Source of the DNA: Aurantiochytrium sp. KH105
Taxonomy: Eukaryota; Sar; Bigyra; Thraustochytrida; Thraustochytriidae
Direction: 5' to 3'
NCBI GenBank assembly: GCA_003116975.1
Contig: BGKB01000010.1
Coordinates: 593,220-657,219, forward strand
Length of the DNA: 64,000 nucleotides
The position numbers and the translations under genes are program-made. Position 1 is the stretch's first letter. Every line of letters starts with the position of its first letter. Below, piece by piece: positions 39,982-49,143 of this stretch. The notes below the pieces were generated by a model, which was not told the DNA's origin, ran no database searches, and was given only the letters and a program-made list of their open reading frames with translations.

Positions 39982-40654
39982 GGCGGGCCTCTTTGTGCTA
40001 TCTCGTTGACGGCTGGCTGGACGCGCAGTGCCAATCTCTCGGTAGGTGTCTCTCCCTCTCCCTCTCTCTCCCACGCGCGCGCGCGGGCAGCCTGCGGCTT
40101 AGCAGCGCAGCCTCCTTCGCGCGCTGCTTGGCCGGCCGATCCGCTGCGTTGGGATTCGATGGCCTGGCTGCAAGCTGCGGCCAGAGCAGCTCAGCTCGCC
40201 ACTTTGCGATCCCCGGAGGAGCGAGCTGCCTCCTGCCACCCGCGGCAAGATTTCCTTTTTATTTATTTTTGTTTTATTTTTCTACTTTTTTTTTCGCTTT
40301 TTCGACCTTGTTTTTCTTCAGTGCCGTTACGCTTGCGGATGACTCGGACTCGACTGTCAGACTCGGACTGATGTGAAGTCCTGTAGTGCGAGTCCGAGTC
40401 ACGGTGTCGTTCCGAGTCATGGGTATTCAACATCTCCGACACAATACGTAGCCGCGTCTGGAAAAGGCTTTTCGAGTCTCGGCTGATGGCTTGAGATACC
40501 GCGGTTGCTTGAGGCCTAGATGCCGTCATTAGCAGTAGATTCTCTCGTTCCATTGTTGCTGCATGGTTGTCACAGGGTATTTTAGAACCCAAAACGGAGG
40601 CAGCGAAGCAAATCGCTCACTGTCTTGAAAGCAGACACGCAAGCAACTAAGCAG

Positions 40655-40698
<44 letters not shown>

Positions 40699-40851
40699 GC
40701 AGGCAGACAGTCAGAGGCAGGCAGAGACAGGCAGGCGGTCGAGTAAGACAAAGTTGGGGAGCGGAGCAACACTACCGAAGCAAAACATCTGGTTACCATC
40801 AAATTCTTTCTGGAAAAGTGAAGAGAAACTCGCGCGCAAGACGTGCACGAA
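39982..40851. other. Divergent 5' region, nucleoplasmin-like / double-SH3 genes
   Basis: Holds a CT-rich tract near 40045-40075, a poly-pyrimidine/T-rich stretch at 40250-40320, imperfect GACTCGGACT/GAGTCCGAGT repeats at 40336-40430 that could pair with each other, and the (GCAA)n tract at 40655-40697. No coding sequence is supported. Confidence 0.55.
40655..40697. repeat. (GCAA)n tetranucleotide tract
   Basis: About ten tandem GCAA units followed by GGCA variants, 155 bases upstream of the double-SH3 start codon. Confidence 0.95.
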
Positions 40852-41508
40852 ATGCAATTTGCAATTGCTCGATATGCATTTCAAGGAGGCCCGGAGCAGC
40901 TCTCGCTCACGCCTGGTGAGAAGGTTCATGTTGAGACAGTCACTGATGATGGATGGGTTTTTGGTACACGATTTCAAGGGACAGAACGCGTGGACGGTGA
41001 GCGTGGATATTTTCCATTGTCCTATGTTGAGATGCAAAACGATCCTGAAAGCAAAAGCCAAGCCAGTGACTCTCCTGATAATGCTCATGCCGTGCATTGG
41101 ACACCGATGGTTACCATTGACAGCTTTCAGGGCGAACCAGACGCCCACGGTCTTTCTGTAGTAAAGAATGAAAAAGTGCTTGCTCTGGAGCAGTCGGAAG
41201 GCGGTAACGCAGGCTGGACATTTTGCAAGAACTCTGCAGGCGATAAGGGCTATGTTCCAGCGTCCTTTCTCTGTCCCATAACCGAAACCCACTTGTCTGC
41301 AAAGATTTTATTGCCAACGAACTCATGTGCACTCCCAGAGTGCGCAATACGCACTGAAACGGAAGGTGACGTCTGCTCAAGCTGCAAAGTACTCGAGGAC
41401 TTTAACACACGTATTCTGCGTCGCGCCCCAAGAGCAGATCATGCCATGGACATCACGAAGAGGCAAACCATGGTACACCTCTTGGTCAACAAGCTCCTTG
41501 CTTCGTAG
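40852..41508 (+). CDS. Small adaptor with two SH3 domains and a Cys-pair tail
   Basis: A 218-residue protein starting at the first ATG, 40852. SH3 domain 1 is at ~3-60 (ARYAFQGGPEQLSLTPGEKV in place of ALYDY...; DDGWVFGTRF; GYFPLSYVEM). SH3 domain 2 is at ~88-146 (IDSFQGEPDAHGLSVVKNEK; AGWTFCKN; GYVPASFL). The first conserved Tyr/Asp positions are altered in both (RYAF, IDSF), so ligand specificity may be unusual. The tail from ~160 has Cys-x4-Cys and Cys-x2-Cys, possibly a small zinc site, then a short basic helix. There is no enzyme domain, so it probably links Pro-rich partners at the cytoskeleton or in endocytosis. An upstream exon cannot be excluded. The SH3 assignment is confident. Confidence 0.82.
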   Translation: MQFAIARYAFQGGPEQLSLTPGEKVHVETVTDDGWVFGTRFQGTERVDGERGYFPLSYVEMQNDPESKSQASDSPDNAHAVHWTPMVTIDSFQGEPDAHGLSVVKNEKVLALEQSEGGNAGWTFCKNSAGDKGYVPASFLCPITETHLSAKILLPTNSCALPECAIRTETEGDVCSSCKVLEDFNTRILRRAPRADHAMDITKRQTMVHLLVNKLLAS

Positions 41509-41696
41509 AAAGAAGAATAAAAGAAGAGAAAGAAGAAAAGTGTAAAGGAAGAAGGAGAGGACCCAGATTCGAAAAAGATGCGAAGCAGGCCACGTGGATC
41601 GAGGCCTAGTCGCTCCAGTCTAGCTTTTGTCGTGCTCTTTTTCCACTTCACCTTTATATCATCGATTTCTCGTGACCATACAAATTACACGAAGCG

Positions 41697-42602
41697 TTAT
41701 CTCGACGAGCTCTCTCGGAAAACTAGAAAGAGAGCGCACGCACTAAGAAGGAAGCTCAAGAGACCAGCCGCTGCACGATATTCGTCTGGATGGTCATTCT
41801 GCTGAACCGTAACGAGATCGATATGCATAAGATCGATCGCATCGCTGTAAGCATCCACAACTCTGGCCCCCTCGATTGTTAAGGAAACTGCCAAATTTGC
41901 TCTGATACCTACACGGTGTTCGGGAAGAGATAATTTGAGCATAAACGAAGTCTCTTCCCCAGAAGGAATATCCCGATTTAACTTCACCTCGGGCATATCA
42001 TAAGGAATTCCATCATCGCTGGAGGAAAAGCTTTTAGCCGAAAAACGCGCATGCGCAATCCTCAATGCATAAGACTCTTCATTGATAAGGCTGCACAGGA
42101 TGTACTGCGTGCTACCTACTCTCATATGGACAAGTTTCGTGCCCTTCTCGGTAGTTGCAGCCGCGAGAGTACCGTGATCCGGGTCAGAATCTGAGTCGTA
42201 GTCTGCTGCTTTTTCTCTCTCTGCTTGCGGCTGTAACGCGTCTTGGAGATCATGGCTCATGAGAATTGGTCGGTCAAGGCCTTGCGTCTGTGCGTCGCAG
42301 CCTGCAAGGCTACACGCTGGATCAAAGAGCGCAAACGTGACTCGAACAAATGGAGTAGTGTGTCGCGTTTCAATTCTTTCATCGAGAGGCATCCCATCTT
42401 CATCCTCGGCAAAGCTTAGCACCTCCTCATCTGCGTAAGCATCGTGGATGAGGTGGTCTTCTTCTCCCACTTCTTCTTTTCCTATTCTCCCTTCGATCCC
42501 GTTCATGCTGTCCACCTCAAGGACCAATTGCAAGAGTAGTACCATGCAGAGTAGAACACCCAAGTGTACACGCGTCAGCGTGTTGCTGCTGTACCCCAGC
42601 AT
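41697..42602 (-). CDS. Probable translocon-associated protein alpha (TRAP-alpha/SSR1)-like
   Basis: A 301-residue type I membrane protein from ATG 42602. Residues 8-30 (TLTRVHLGVLLCMVLLLQLVLE) are a signal peptide. An acidic lumenal segment follows (residues ~35-75 and ~135-145, rich in Asp/Glu), then a beta-rich domain from ~157 (THTRVGS-like strand VHMRVGSTQYILCSLINEES; GEETSFMLKLSLPEHRVG; ANLAVSLTIEG) and a C-terminal hydrophobic segment at ~276-295 (AAAGLLSFLLSACALFLVF) with a very short tail. This order (signal peptide, acidic lumenal part, Ig-like domain, one membrane span) matches TRAP-alpha, which helps the ER translocon pass certain signal peptides. The usual long cytosolic tail is lacking. 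An unrelated ER membrane protein is the alternative. Confidence 0.6.
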   Translation of the reverse strand: MLGYSSNTLTRVHLGVLLCMVLLLQLVLEVDSMNGIEGRIGKEEVGEEDHLIHDAYADEEVLSFAEDEDGMPLDERIETRHTTPFVRVTFALFDPACSLAGCDAQTQGLDRPILMSHDLQDALQPQAEREKAADYDSDSDPDHGTLAAATTEKGTKLVHMRVGSTQYILCSLINEESYALRIAHARFSAKSFSSSDDGIPYDMPEVKLNRDIPSGEETSFMLKLSLPEHRVGIRANLAVSLTIEGARVVDAYSDAIDLMHIDLVTVQQNDHPDEYRAAAGLLSFLLSACALFLVFRESSSR

Positions 42603-43000
42603 CCTGCGCTGCCCCAGCCCCTGCGAGCTGTCGCTTTGTGTGTCTAATGGTACGTTTCCAGGAACTTGTGTATTGTGAGCCCGGCCACCTAGGGGACTCG
42701 CAAGGCTCTCGCTCGTGCGCGACTTACCCGTTGGAGCACGGGGTTCTCAAAAATCCAGAAGGGCTGAATGCTCGACTGGGAATTTTTCTTTTTCTCTCTC
42801 TTTTTCAGTGGGGTGGCAGCTGAGCTGGCTGAGCACAAGCGGAGCAGAGCAGCAGCAGGCTTCGAATCTGCCCGCGAATATCGAGAGCGCGAGGCTCGTC
42901 CTTGGCAAACCGGAAAAGCCTTGGCAACAACAACAGCAAGGAGGAGGAGGAGCGTGCAGCTGCGTGCGTGGAGGACTACGTGGTCTGCACATTGTCCAAA
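42603..43000. other. Divergent promoter region, TRAP-like / pantothenate synthetase
   Basis: 398 bases between start codons. An open frame continues upstream of 43001 without an ATG. No period-4 repeat is present; a CAACAACAACAGCAAGGAGGAGGAGG stretch lies near 42927. Nothing else can be supported. Confidence 0.5.
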
Positions 43001-44083
43001 ATGCTCCTCAGTAGCCCGATGCGCGGGGGCCTCAACCTGCCAAAGCGTGCTGCCGCGGCGCTGGTGACAGCTCGAAGGGGGCTTGCCAGCGAGGCCTACG
43101 TGGACGAAGAAGCCCGCAGCAAAATCTGCAAGGAGCTTGGGGTGACTGAGGACAGCGTTCTGCTCACCATCGCCGAGATGAGGAGATGGCGCTCCGCTCG
43201 GGCCCATTTTCGGACATCTGAAGGCGAAGGCGAGCCGATTGATCCATCGATCGGCTTTGTGCCCACCATGGGTGCCTTGCATGACGGTCACATGAGCCTG
43301 ATTGCGGAGTCGACGAAGCAATGCAATTTTACCGCAGCGAGCATCTTTGTCAATCCGGCCCAATTTGCTCCCCACGAGGACTTTGGCAAGTATCCTCGGC
43401 AACCTGTCAAGGACCTTGCTCTGCTCTTCGAGAAGGGCGCAGACGCTGTTTTTGTCCCATCACAGCAGGAAATGTATCCTGGCTCCAAGCCTGGGCAGAC
43501 AAGCACGCAGGTTACGAAGACGCACGTGGTGCCGGATGGCATCGACTTTGTTTCAGAGGGCGCAGCACGTCCAGGGTTTTTCCGCGGCGTAGCTACGGTT
43601 GTGAGCAAGCTGCTCAACATCGTGCAGCCCACTCATCTCTTTCTCGGACAAAAGGATGGTCTCCAGCAAATTGTCGTTCGCCGGATGGTGCGCGATCTCA
43701 ATATTGACGTCCAAGTCGTTCCCGTGGAGACTATGCGCGAGCAGGACGGCCTCGCCATGAGTAGTCGCAACGTTTACCTGTCTGAAGAACAACGCCGTGC
43801 CGCCCCAGCGCTCTACAAGGCTCTCTGCGCTATGCGTGATGCCTACAATGATGGCGAGCGGGACTTTACTTTTCTGAAACTAAAGGGCCAGGACATTCTC
43901 GATGAGGAAGACCTCTTCCTAACCGAGTACTTGAGCCTCTGCGATAATCTCGAGGGCGCAGAGTTCACTTCGGATCGCCCGCTTCCCGAGGAGAACATTA
44001 TGGCCTCCGCAGCCGTCTCATTTGGCAACTGCCGCATCCTCGACAACGTGCTTTTGGGCAAGCAGCCTCACATCCAGCGTTAG
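43001..44083 (+). CDS. panC: Pantothenate synthetase (pantoate-beta-alanine ligase)
   Basis: A 360-residue enzyme from ATG 43001 that joins pantoate and beta-alanine with ATP to make pantothenate, the precursor of coenzyme A. Visible signatures: PTMGALHDGHMSLI near 88-101, with the HxGH nucleotidyl-transferase motif; IFVNPAQFAPHEDFGKYPR; GFFRGVATVVSKLLNI; HLFLGQKDGLQQIVV; and the KMSKS-equivalent loop DGLAMSSRNVYLS. The N-terminal ~35 residues are basic, hydroxylated and free of acids (GGLNLPKRAAAALVTARRGL, then AS), a likely mitochondrial targeting peptide, as seen for this enzyme in some eukaryotes. Family length is about 280-310 residues plus the presequence, so it is complete. The cell should be able to make vitamin B5. 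Confidence 0.95.
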   Translation: MLLSSPMRGGLNLPKRAAAALVTARRGLASEAYVDEEARSKICKELGVTEDSVLLTIAEMRRWRSARAHFRTSEGEGEPIDPSIGFVPTMGALHDGHMSLIAESTKQCNFTAASIFVNPAQFAPHEDFGKYPRQPVKDLALLFEKGADAVFVPSQQEMYPGSKPGQTSTQVTKTHVVPDGIDFVSEGAARPGFFRGVATVVSKLLNIVQPTHLFLGQKDGLQQIVVRRMVRDLNIDVQVVPVETMREQDGLAMSSRNVYLSEEQRRAAPALYKALCAMRDAYNDGERDFTFLKLKGQDILDEEDLFLTEYLSLCDNLEGAEFTSDRPLPEENIMASAAVSFGNCRILDNVLLGKQPHIQR

Positions 44084-44559
44084 ATAATTTTCCTTTCTTT
44101 CTGAGTGCTCGACTCTTTCTTTCTTTCTCAATCGGCGAATCTCCGAACCGGCAAAGTCCATCGAGGCCTTTTTCGCTTTCTTTCATTTCGTCTCGTTAAA
44201 TTTCGCTTCTTTTCTTGTCTTCCGCCCACTGCGATGCTAAGTGTGCGTATGCGTATTACACGTAACGCGCGCGCGCGTAAAGGGCGGAGGTGTGCCACAC
44301 GTCTTGGTGGCATGCGGCTGCCGCATCTCTGGCAGCAGTTCCGGTGAGTTCATTTTCTTTTTATTTCATTTCATTGTTGCAGCGCTGCGCAGTGTGCGGC
44401 AGTGCTCGCGCCTGCGCTCGCGCCCGAGCTTGCGCTCGCGCACGCGCGTGCGCACCGCACCCGCCGCGCGGCCTGGCGCGGGCGGCGGAAGGCTTGCTTG
44501 GCGTTGGCGACGCAGGGCGAGGGCCGGGGCCGCGGACGCCGAGGAAACAACGTAGAGAG
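44084..44559. other. Spacer between two plus-strand genes
   Basis: A T/C-rich 3' flank of the pantothenate synthetase gene (44090-44220), then an alternating GCGCGC stretch at 44266-44280 and GCTCGCGC-type repeats at 44402-44460 upstream of the ArfGAP start. No gene is seen. Confidence 0.55.
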
Positions 44560-44944
44560 ATGGGTTCAAAGTCCTCCAAAAGGTCACGGGACTCGAGAGC
44601 GACTACGACGGGCGCAAGCGCAGCGACGGCGGGGACCATGGGCGCCGGCGCGAGCGGGCCCTCAGCCAGCGGCAAGACCAAGAGCCGTTCAAGCTCCGGA
44701 GGTGCTGCGAAAAACGAGCTTGAACCTTCGAATCTTTCTGCATCCGGCCGCAAGCTCCTTGTACAAGCACTCGATGCCGATGATGATGCGGCAGCAAGCG
44801 GCGAGGCAGACAGCGTTGTCAGTGTGAGTGATGCGGAGGTAGGCGACAACGAAGACAACGGAGATGGAGACTCTTTTGTAGAAACCCAAACAGAGGCAAA
44901 AGACCCTTCCTCATTCCTGTCGCCCTCGTCATTCACGTCCTGCG

Positions 44945-45017
<73 letters not shown>

Positions 45018-45093
45018 AGGAGGAGAAGTAGCAGCAGAAGCAGCAGCAGGAGAAGGAGGAGGAGGAGGAGGATCAGCATTGCTATCGTCATCG

Positions 45094-45126
<33 letters not shown>

Positions 45127-47070
45127 GTAGCAGCAGCAGCAGCTGCAGCACTAGGCATATCACCTTCGGGATCATCACCATCCGGAGGTCTAAAGGCGCG
45201 TCTCTTAGAATTACAGCGGCGTCCGGAAAATTCGGTGTGCGCAGACTGCAACGCGCCATCCTCAACGTGGGCAAGCACCACCTTTGGGGTTTTTCTTTGC
45301 GCCAGTTGCGCAGGGGCTCACCGATCACTTGGCGCGCATATCTCCTTTATGCAATCCATCACACTCGACTTGGACAACTGGAAGCCTCTGTGGACGGAAA
45401 GGCTAGAACAAGGGGGAAATCTACGCGTTAACGAGCGCCTCGAATTCTATGTTCCACAAATATGGCCGAAACCCTCCGCCAAGGATACACCAGGATCTTA
45501 TGTGCGAGAGTACGTCAAAGCCAAGTACGATGATCAGCTCTTTTCACGCGAAAACAACTCGAGCAAAACCCATAGACTGCCTCCAATCCCGTGGGAGCAG
45601 CGTACGACGAGGCTTGCTCGTGCGCACACGTCCATGGGTCAGGGCCGCATCGAGTACGTGGGCATTGTTTCTGTGCGCGTGCTAAGTGCCGAGCACTTGA
45701 CGCCCATGTCGGCGGCGATCCCTCTCGCCCCGGCGCCCTCTGCTTTTTTCACCAACCCATACTGCGTGGTGCGCTTAGGGGACCACGAAGCCCGAACTCG
45801 CGCCATCAGTCGTGCTTTGAACCCCGAGTGGAATGAGGGTCCGCAAGAGAATGTTCGATTCAATATGTCATGGAATGGTATAGCATTGCTTGAAGTCTCT
45901 GTATGGAATCACGAAAAAGTCGGCAAAGACAGACTTATTGGGTCCGCACTGGTGGATATTAACCAACTCAAAGCGGACGCCCCTCACGAGGTCGAGCATG
46001 AAGAAAATGTGCCGCCAATGCCTCGCAGTGTCTGCGTCAAACTATTTGAGTATCGGCCTCAAGCTGCTACAGAGGCGTCCTTCTCGAGCCAACGAAATAT
46101 CGAAGACTCAGGGAGTCCCAAACACGCCAGCGCTGCTTCAGGCTCCCGCCAGAGTGCGTCTTCGAAAGGCCTGCATAACTTTGAAACTACGTCAAATCAT
46201 GAAGGCGAATCACTTGGTTCGGCCCATGGCAATACCGATGGATTCGGCGAAAATGCACCATTAAGTGGTGATGTACGTACAAGTGAAGGCGCGCCTCCGC
46301 AGCACCAGCGGCATCAACGACGTCGAGATCGATTACGAATACGTAGGCCGTGGCGCAATCAGCAATCTACAGCATCTAATGCGCTGGAAAAAGAAACAGA
46401 GATGTCTGGCAAAAGCTCGAGAGGAAGCATTTATGAGCACGACGTCTCGTCTCTGCTACCGCGCGACAGCTCTACAGAGGCTGCCCTGCGCGCAAGTTCG
46501 GACTCTTTGCGTGGCCCTTTCGATGCCGACACTTCTAGCGAGAACGGCGACACGTCTGGAGACGAAATCGATATCGTTGAAAGCACTTCAGCGGTCGCGT
46601 TATCCGATGCTGGCTCCGGGTCTGCATCGGGCGCCAAAGCTACAAAAGAGAAAGGCGGTCTCGGTGGCGCTAACCAAGCAAGCCAGAGACGCGACAGCCC
46701 ACTGCACAATTGGTCGAGTCACCGAAACATTACGGCGTCCTCACGTCTGTCGTCGTCTTCTTCGCTAGGCGCTGTTTCACGCGGGCACACGCCGGAGCTG
46801 GAGTCACACGGAAGTGATACCCCTGATTCGACGTTGAACACCAAAGTCAAGCACCACCGTCGCAAACGAAGTCTTACCAAGCTCCATCTCCGAGAAAAAA
46901 TGAAGGACGCTGTGGACAACTTGGTCAACGTGCTTGCACGCAATGGATCTGTTGACAGCGAGTATTACATGGAGGAGGAGAATGACGAACTGGGCAGGGC
47001 ACGCCGCGAACGAGGTTATTTCTTTGTGGGCAAGCTTAATCTCGAGCTCTCGTTTCTGGACTTGCGATGA
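44560..47070 (+). CDS. ArfGAP with C2 domain, predicted N-myristoylated
   Basis: An 836-residue protein from ATG 44560. It begins MGSKSSKRS, a good myristoylation signal (Gly2, Ser6, Lys7). Residues ~128-200 are Ala, Gly and Ser runs coded by AGC and ATC repeats. The ArfGAP zinc finger spans ~225-335: Cys227-x2-Cys-x16-Cys-x2-Cys followed four residues later by the catalytic Arg (CAGAHR), then SLGAHISFMQSITLDLDNW. A C2 domain lies at ~366-500 (VSVRVLSAEHL; NPYCVVRLGDHEARTR; LNPEWNEG; LLEVSVWNHEKVGKDRLIG). ArfGAP plus C2 resembles plant AGD11-13. It should stimulate GTP hydrolysis on Arf at membranes bound through myristate and C2, controlling vesicle coats. The C-terminal ~330 residues are disordered (Ser/Arg) with a short helix near 785-815. 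The domains are certain; the exact Arf partner is unknown. Confidence 0.92.
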
Positions 47071-47850
47071 ATGTGAATTGCCGTCTCAACTGCTCGTGAG
47101 CAATTGCTTATGGTGCTTATGAGCAAAAACATCGCTCGTGGAAACCTGCTCGTGATCCAAGGCAGAGTCTTCAATGCTTACACGCGCGCAGGCAAACCTC
47201 CATGGAAGCGCACACACCATGACTGTAAGGTCTTTTTTGCTGGAATAAATGCGGTTTTACGTTCTTGACCTTTACCTTTTTCCTCTTCTCTTGTTTCCGG
47301 CGATGGAAAGTGTCGACACTCCGCGCTTCACATCGGCGCAATGTCCCTCTATGCTTACAATTCTAAGAAAATTCTCTTTATTTCAGGTGAGATCTTTGTA
47401 GTTTATGCAGCTCGTGTCCAACGTCGCCTGGCTGTTGTCCGTCATGCTCTTGTCTCTCACCGTATAATTAGTGGCTCGTGCCCAACGTTAGCCGGCTGTT
47501 GACCGTCGTGCTCCTGTCTCTAAGAAATGTATTTGTCTCTCGTTTTTCCGGAGAGGAGAAACTTGGAGGTATGAGTTTTTCCTGGATCAAACTGGGCAGT
47601 TTCTGGACCTTCTACCCCGAAAGAGCAACGAGAGCCAAAACTAAAATGGAAAAAGGCTACCTCCAAACTGACGAAAAGGGTGAGCCTTTCCCATAAAAGT
47701 GACGAGAACGGTCTCTTTTTCCCAAGGAAAGTGACAGAGTCAAGTCTGCTGAGTAACACGAGAGCGCGTCCGGCTGACCGCCGACTTTTAAACGAGCCTT
47801 TTGAACTCTTACTTTCGGAGCAATCAAAAGATGTAAGAGCGCTGCTCTCT
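47071..47850. other. Convergent 3' region, 780 bases
   Basis: Two short similar segments, CTCGTGTCCAACGTCG near 47411 and CTCGTGCCCAACGTTA near 47474, are each followed by GCTGTTG-CCGTC-TGCTC and TGTCTCT. This is a diverged direct repeat with a period of about 64 bases (roughly 47407-47520). No gene is seen. Confidence 0.55.
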
Positions 47851-48573
47851 TCATGTGCTCTTCGCCTGACCGAGATCGCCGTCTGCAATACTCTCGAATT
47901 TCGACGCACGGATGACCATGAGAAGCTCGTTCTTAGCACGTCGTCGAGTGAGCACCTCTGCACTGGACAGACCAAAGCTGCGCAAGCGTTCGCAAATATC
48001 CTCGGGCTTGTTCTCAAGGATCGCAATGACATAAAAGATACCTGTTGGAGATAAAAGGTCGGCAATTCTCGGCAAAAGTCTGTCGAGAACCTCACGGCCA
48101 TCCTTGCCGCCTGCCCAGGATCGCGCAATGAGAGACTCGGTAATTTCCTCTGAAGGGGTTACCACGTAGGGCGGATTGAAGATGAGCACATCGACCTTGT
48201 GGTGCAACGCTAAAGCTGAGTCCAAGTCTGAAACGAGCGCATCCGCCGTAATCACCCCATTTTGCGCCGCCGTCCTCGAAGCCACCGACGCAGCGATGGG
48301 ATTGATATCCAACATGAACATCGCGGGCGGCACCTTGAGAAGCTTGGCCAGCGCCGTTGATACACATCCGGATCCGGTGCCAATCTCGAGGGCCAACTTC
48401 GGCCGCAAGCTGTCTAACAATGGTTTCTCGGCGTGCAGCGTGTCAACCAAGAGATATGTGTCGTCTGATGGCTCGTACACGTGCTCGTAGTCTGCGCGCC
48501 GCAAGTGTTTGAGATCTGGTAGGCTCTGCGCTTCCGGGTCTACGACGTCCCGTGCGGGGGAGAACGAAGCCAT
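47851..48573 (-). CDS. N6AMT1: eRF1 methyltransferase catalytic subunit (N6AMT1/HEMK2 type)
   Basis: A 240-residue class I methyltransferase from ATG 48573. The N-terminus carries the family segment HVYEPSDDTYLLVDTL. Motif I, the SAM site, is LEIGTGSGCVSTAL near 61-74, and the substrate Asn/Gln-binding NPPY motif is near 133. These proteins, with a small zinc-binding partner (TRMT112), methylate the Gln of the GGQ motif in translation release factor eRF1; some also act on histone H4. Human N6AMT1 has 214 residues, so this copy is complete with a ~20-residue C-terminal extension. TRMT112 is not in the window. Cytosolic and nuclear; no targeting signal. Head-to-head with the zinc transporter gene. 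Confidence 0.93.
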   Translation of the reverse strand: MASFSPARDVVDPEAQSLPDLKHLRRADYEHVYEPSDDTYLLVDTLHAEKPLLDSLRPKLALEIGTGSGCVSTALAKLLKVPPAMFMLDINPIAASVASRTAAQNGVITADALVSDLDSALALHHKVDVLIFNPPYVVTPSEEITESLIARSWAGGKDGREVLDRLLPRIADLLSPTGIFYVIAILENKPEDICERLRSFGLSSAEVLTRRRAKNELLMVIRASKFESIADGDLGQAKST

Positions 48574-49143
48574 CGCGACTTCGATTCAAGCCTTTGCGAT
48601 CTTTCTGTTTTGCCGAGGCAAGCTCAGCCGGGTTGGCTGGCTGGCCGACGGCAGTGCCCGGTTGCTGCAGGCGAACAGGGCCACTCACTCACTCACTCAC
48701 TCACTCACTCACTCACCAACACGCTGCGAAAACCAACTGGCGAAAAACTCATAGAAATAGAGGGGGGGGGGGGGGAGAGAAGTGCTTGCACCGCGTCTCC
48801 CTCGACTCAAACGGACCCAGTACTAGCTGTCTCTGGAGCACTGGAAGCGGCGAAGCGAGCGAGTCGTGCGTGGAGGCGCGGAGAACACTGGGCGCGCGTG
48901 GCGCGTGCGACCACGCTCCCGCAGAGGCGTACGTGAAAGGCCTCGTTGTGCGGCAGCAAGCTGAAAGTTTGAGAAAAGCGTCATTCCAATAAAGCTGCCA
49001 GGCCAGGAACGGGCACCCTCGCAAGGCGTGGGCGGAGCCTGACTTGCAAGCACGAGGAAACGTAGGAGCGCTTGTGCGCGTCCATCCAGCCCTAGCTGCC
49101 TTGAACCCTGGTCGTGCAGGGGTGGCCAAGGGCGCCGCCGCCT
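48574..49143. other. Divergent 5' region, N6AMT1 / zinc transporter
   Basis: Holds an (ACTC)n tract at 48682-48716 and a run of 14 G at 48762-48775. No coding sequence is supported. Confidence 0.6.
48682..48716. repeat. (ACTC)n tetranucleotide tract
   Basis: More than eight tandem ACTC units about 110 bases upstream of the N6AMT1 start, with a 14-base G run 46 bases further on. Confidence 0.95.

Noticed and set aside
44361-45281. Minus-strand frame of 306 codons opposite the ArfGAP repeats
   Set aside because: It consists of Ala, Asp and Ser runs that mirror the trinucleotide repeats of the sense gene.
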